From: UMGS1532 sp045594795
GTDB taxonomy: Bacteria; Bacillota; Clostridia; Oscillospirales; Acutalibacteraceae
NCBI GenBank assembly: GCA_045594795.1
Contig: JAZNZF010000059.1
Coordinates: 1-62,107, forward strand
DNA: 62,107 bases
Direction: 5' to 3'
Shown: in pieces, positions 61,841 through 62,107 of the stretch
Numbering within the stretch: the first letter of the stretch is position 1
How the letters are laid out: every line of letters begins with the position of its first letter
Program-made: the position numbers and the translations under genes
The notes under the pieces: generated by a model
Seen by the model: the letters and a program-made list of their open reading frames with translations, nothing else
The model's database searches: none
Told to the model about the DNA's origin: nothing

Positions 61841-62107
61841 GTGGAGTATAAAGCCATTTTTTTCGATCGTGATGGTACACTTACATATTTTGACAAAGAA
61901 AAAGAACTTTGGCGAGATCAGATAATTAGCCAATGGAGTGATAAGCCCTTCGAACTATCCTATGATAAAATGATGAGTCTTTTTAACCTTGCAAGCGAAG
62001 GGAAAAAACCTTGGTATAAGACAGTTGATGATGAGAAAGAGTTTTTCAAAAGGTTCTACCGACATTTGCTCATAGGTGAGAATGTTAAAGAGAACTTAGA
62101 TGGTCGA
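61841..62107 (+). CDS. HAD-family hydrolase, cut by the window end
   Basis: GTG 61841, with AAAGGAG 9 bases upstream, opens a frame to the window edge (89 codons). The product begins with a hydrophobic strand and FFDRDGTLT, the nucleophile motif I of HAD phosphatases. The remainder is helical cap-like sequence. The substrate cannot be told from this part. Confidence 0.85.
   Translation, partial: MEYKAIFFDRDGTLTYFDKEKELWRDQIISQWSDKPFELSYDKMMSLFNLASEGKKPWYKTVDDEKEFFKRFYRHLLIGENVKENLDGR

Overview
The window looks like a stretch of chromosome from a low-to-moderate GC, endospore-forming Gram-positive bacterium of the class Clostridia, most like the gut Oscillospirales/Ruminococcaceae. The case rests on gene content: cotJA-cotJB-cotJC, a SpoIIIE translocase beside tepA and a ylzJ-like gene, a PdaB-type deacetylase, SepF, DivIVA, a YlbF-family protein next to miaB and mutS, a transketolase split into two subunits, and no outer-membrane genes. 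The species cannot be named from the sequence.

Layout. 1-5.5 kb: a giant repeat-rich surface protein whose 5' end is fused, apparently artefactually or by recombination, to a reverse-strand piece of an EamA/DMT transporter gene. 5.5-11.6 kb: a complete aspartate-to-threonine pathway as two divergent operons (hom-lysC-asd leftward, thrC-thrB rightward) whose core promoters overlap. 11.6-18.1 kb: PdaB-like deacetylase, tepA, ylzJ-like, spoIIIE/ftsK, a YgiQ-type radical SAM enzyme and a DUF3006 protein. 18.1-20.4 kb: rubrerythrin, a small HTH regulator and a DUF421/DUF4363 pair. 20.6-20.8 kb: two tRNA-Ser genes. 21.0-28.4 kb: miaB-ylbF-mutS-mutL-miaA, which combines tRNA A37 modification and mismatch repair. 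28.4-33.9 kb: an HlyD-like protein, YggS, SepF, YlmH, DivIVA, LspA and an RluA-type pseudouridine synthase, i.e. the cell-division ylm cluster. 33.9-37.5 kb: HAD phosphatase, split transketolase and a FliB-like protein. 37.5-47.4 kb: a heterodimeric ABC exporter, a Rieske/FAD oxidoreductase, nadE, a MacB-like permease/ATPase pair and a DUF2156 protein. 47.9-53.5 kb: galE, a 23S rRNA uracil methyltransferase, tRNA-Met/Ile2 and tRNA-Trp, a Cys-capped membrane protein and uvrB. 53.7-54.8 kb: cotJABC.

54.8-60.7 kb is the accessory part: a small membrane peptide, a Fic toxin with an upstream VbhA-like antitoxin fused to another domain, an orphan membrane protein, a single-chain MmeI-like (Type IIL) restriction-modification enzyme, a protein with a possible ADP-ribosyltransferase R-S-E pattern, and a small orphan protein. 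This is the best candidate for an undescribed defence or conflict locus. 60.9-62.1 kb holds an AraC-family regulator and the start of a HAD hydrolase that runs off the window.

Three intergenic regions (42.6, 47.4-47.8 and 50.6 kb) carry dense chains of short perfect hairpins. Two of these include equal 205-bp copies with matching inverted ends and compensating stem changes, so they look like a MITE-like structured repeat family. All statements on protein family come from reading motifs by eye; no database search was run.
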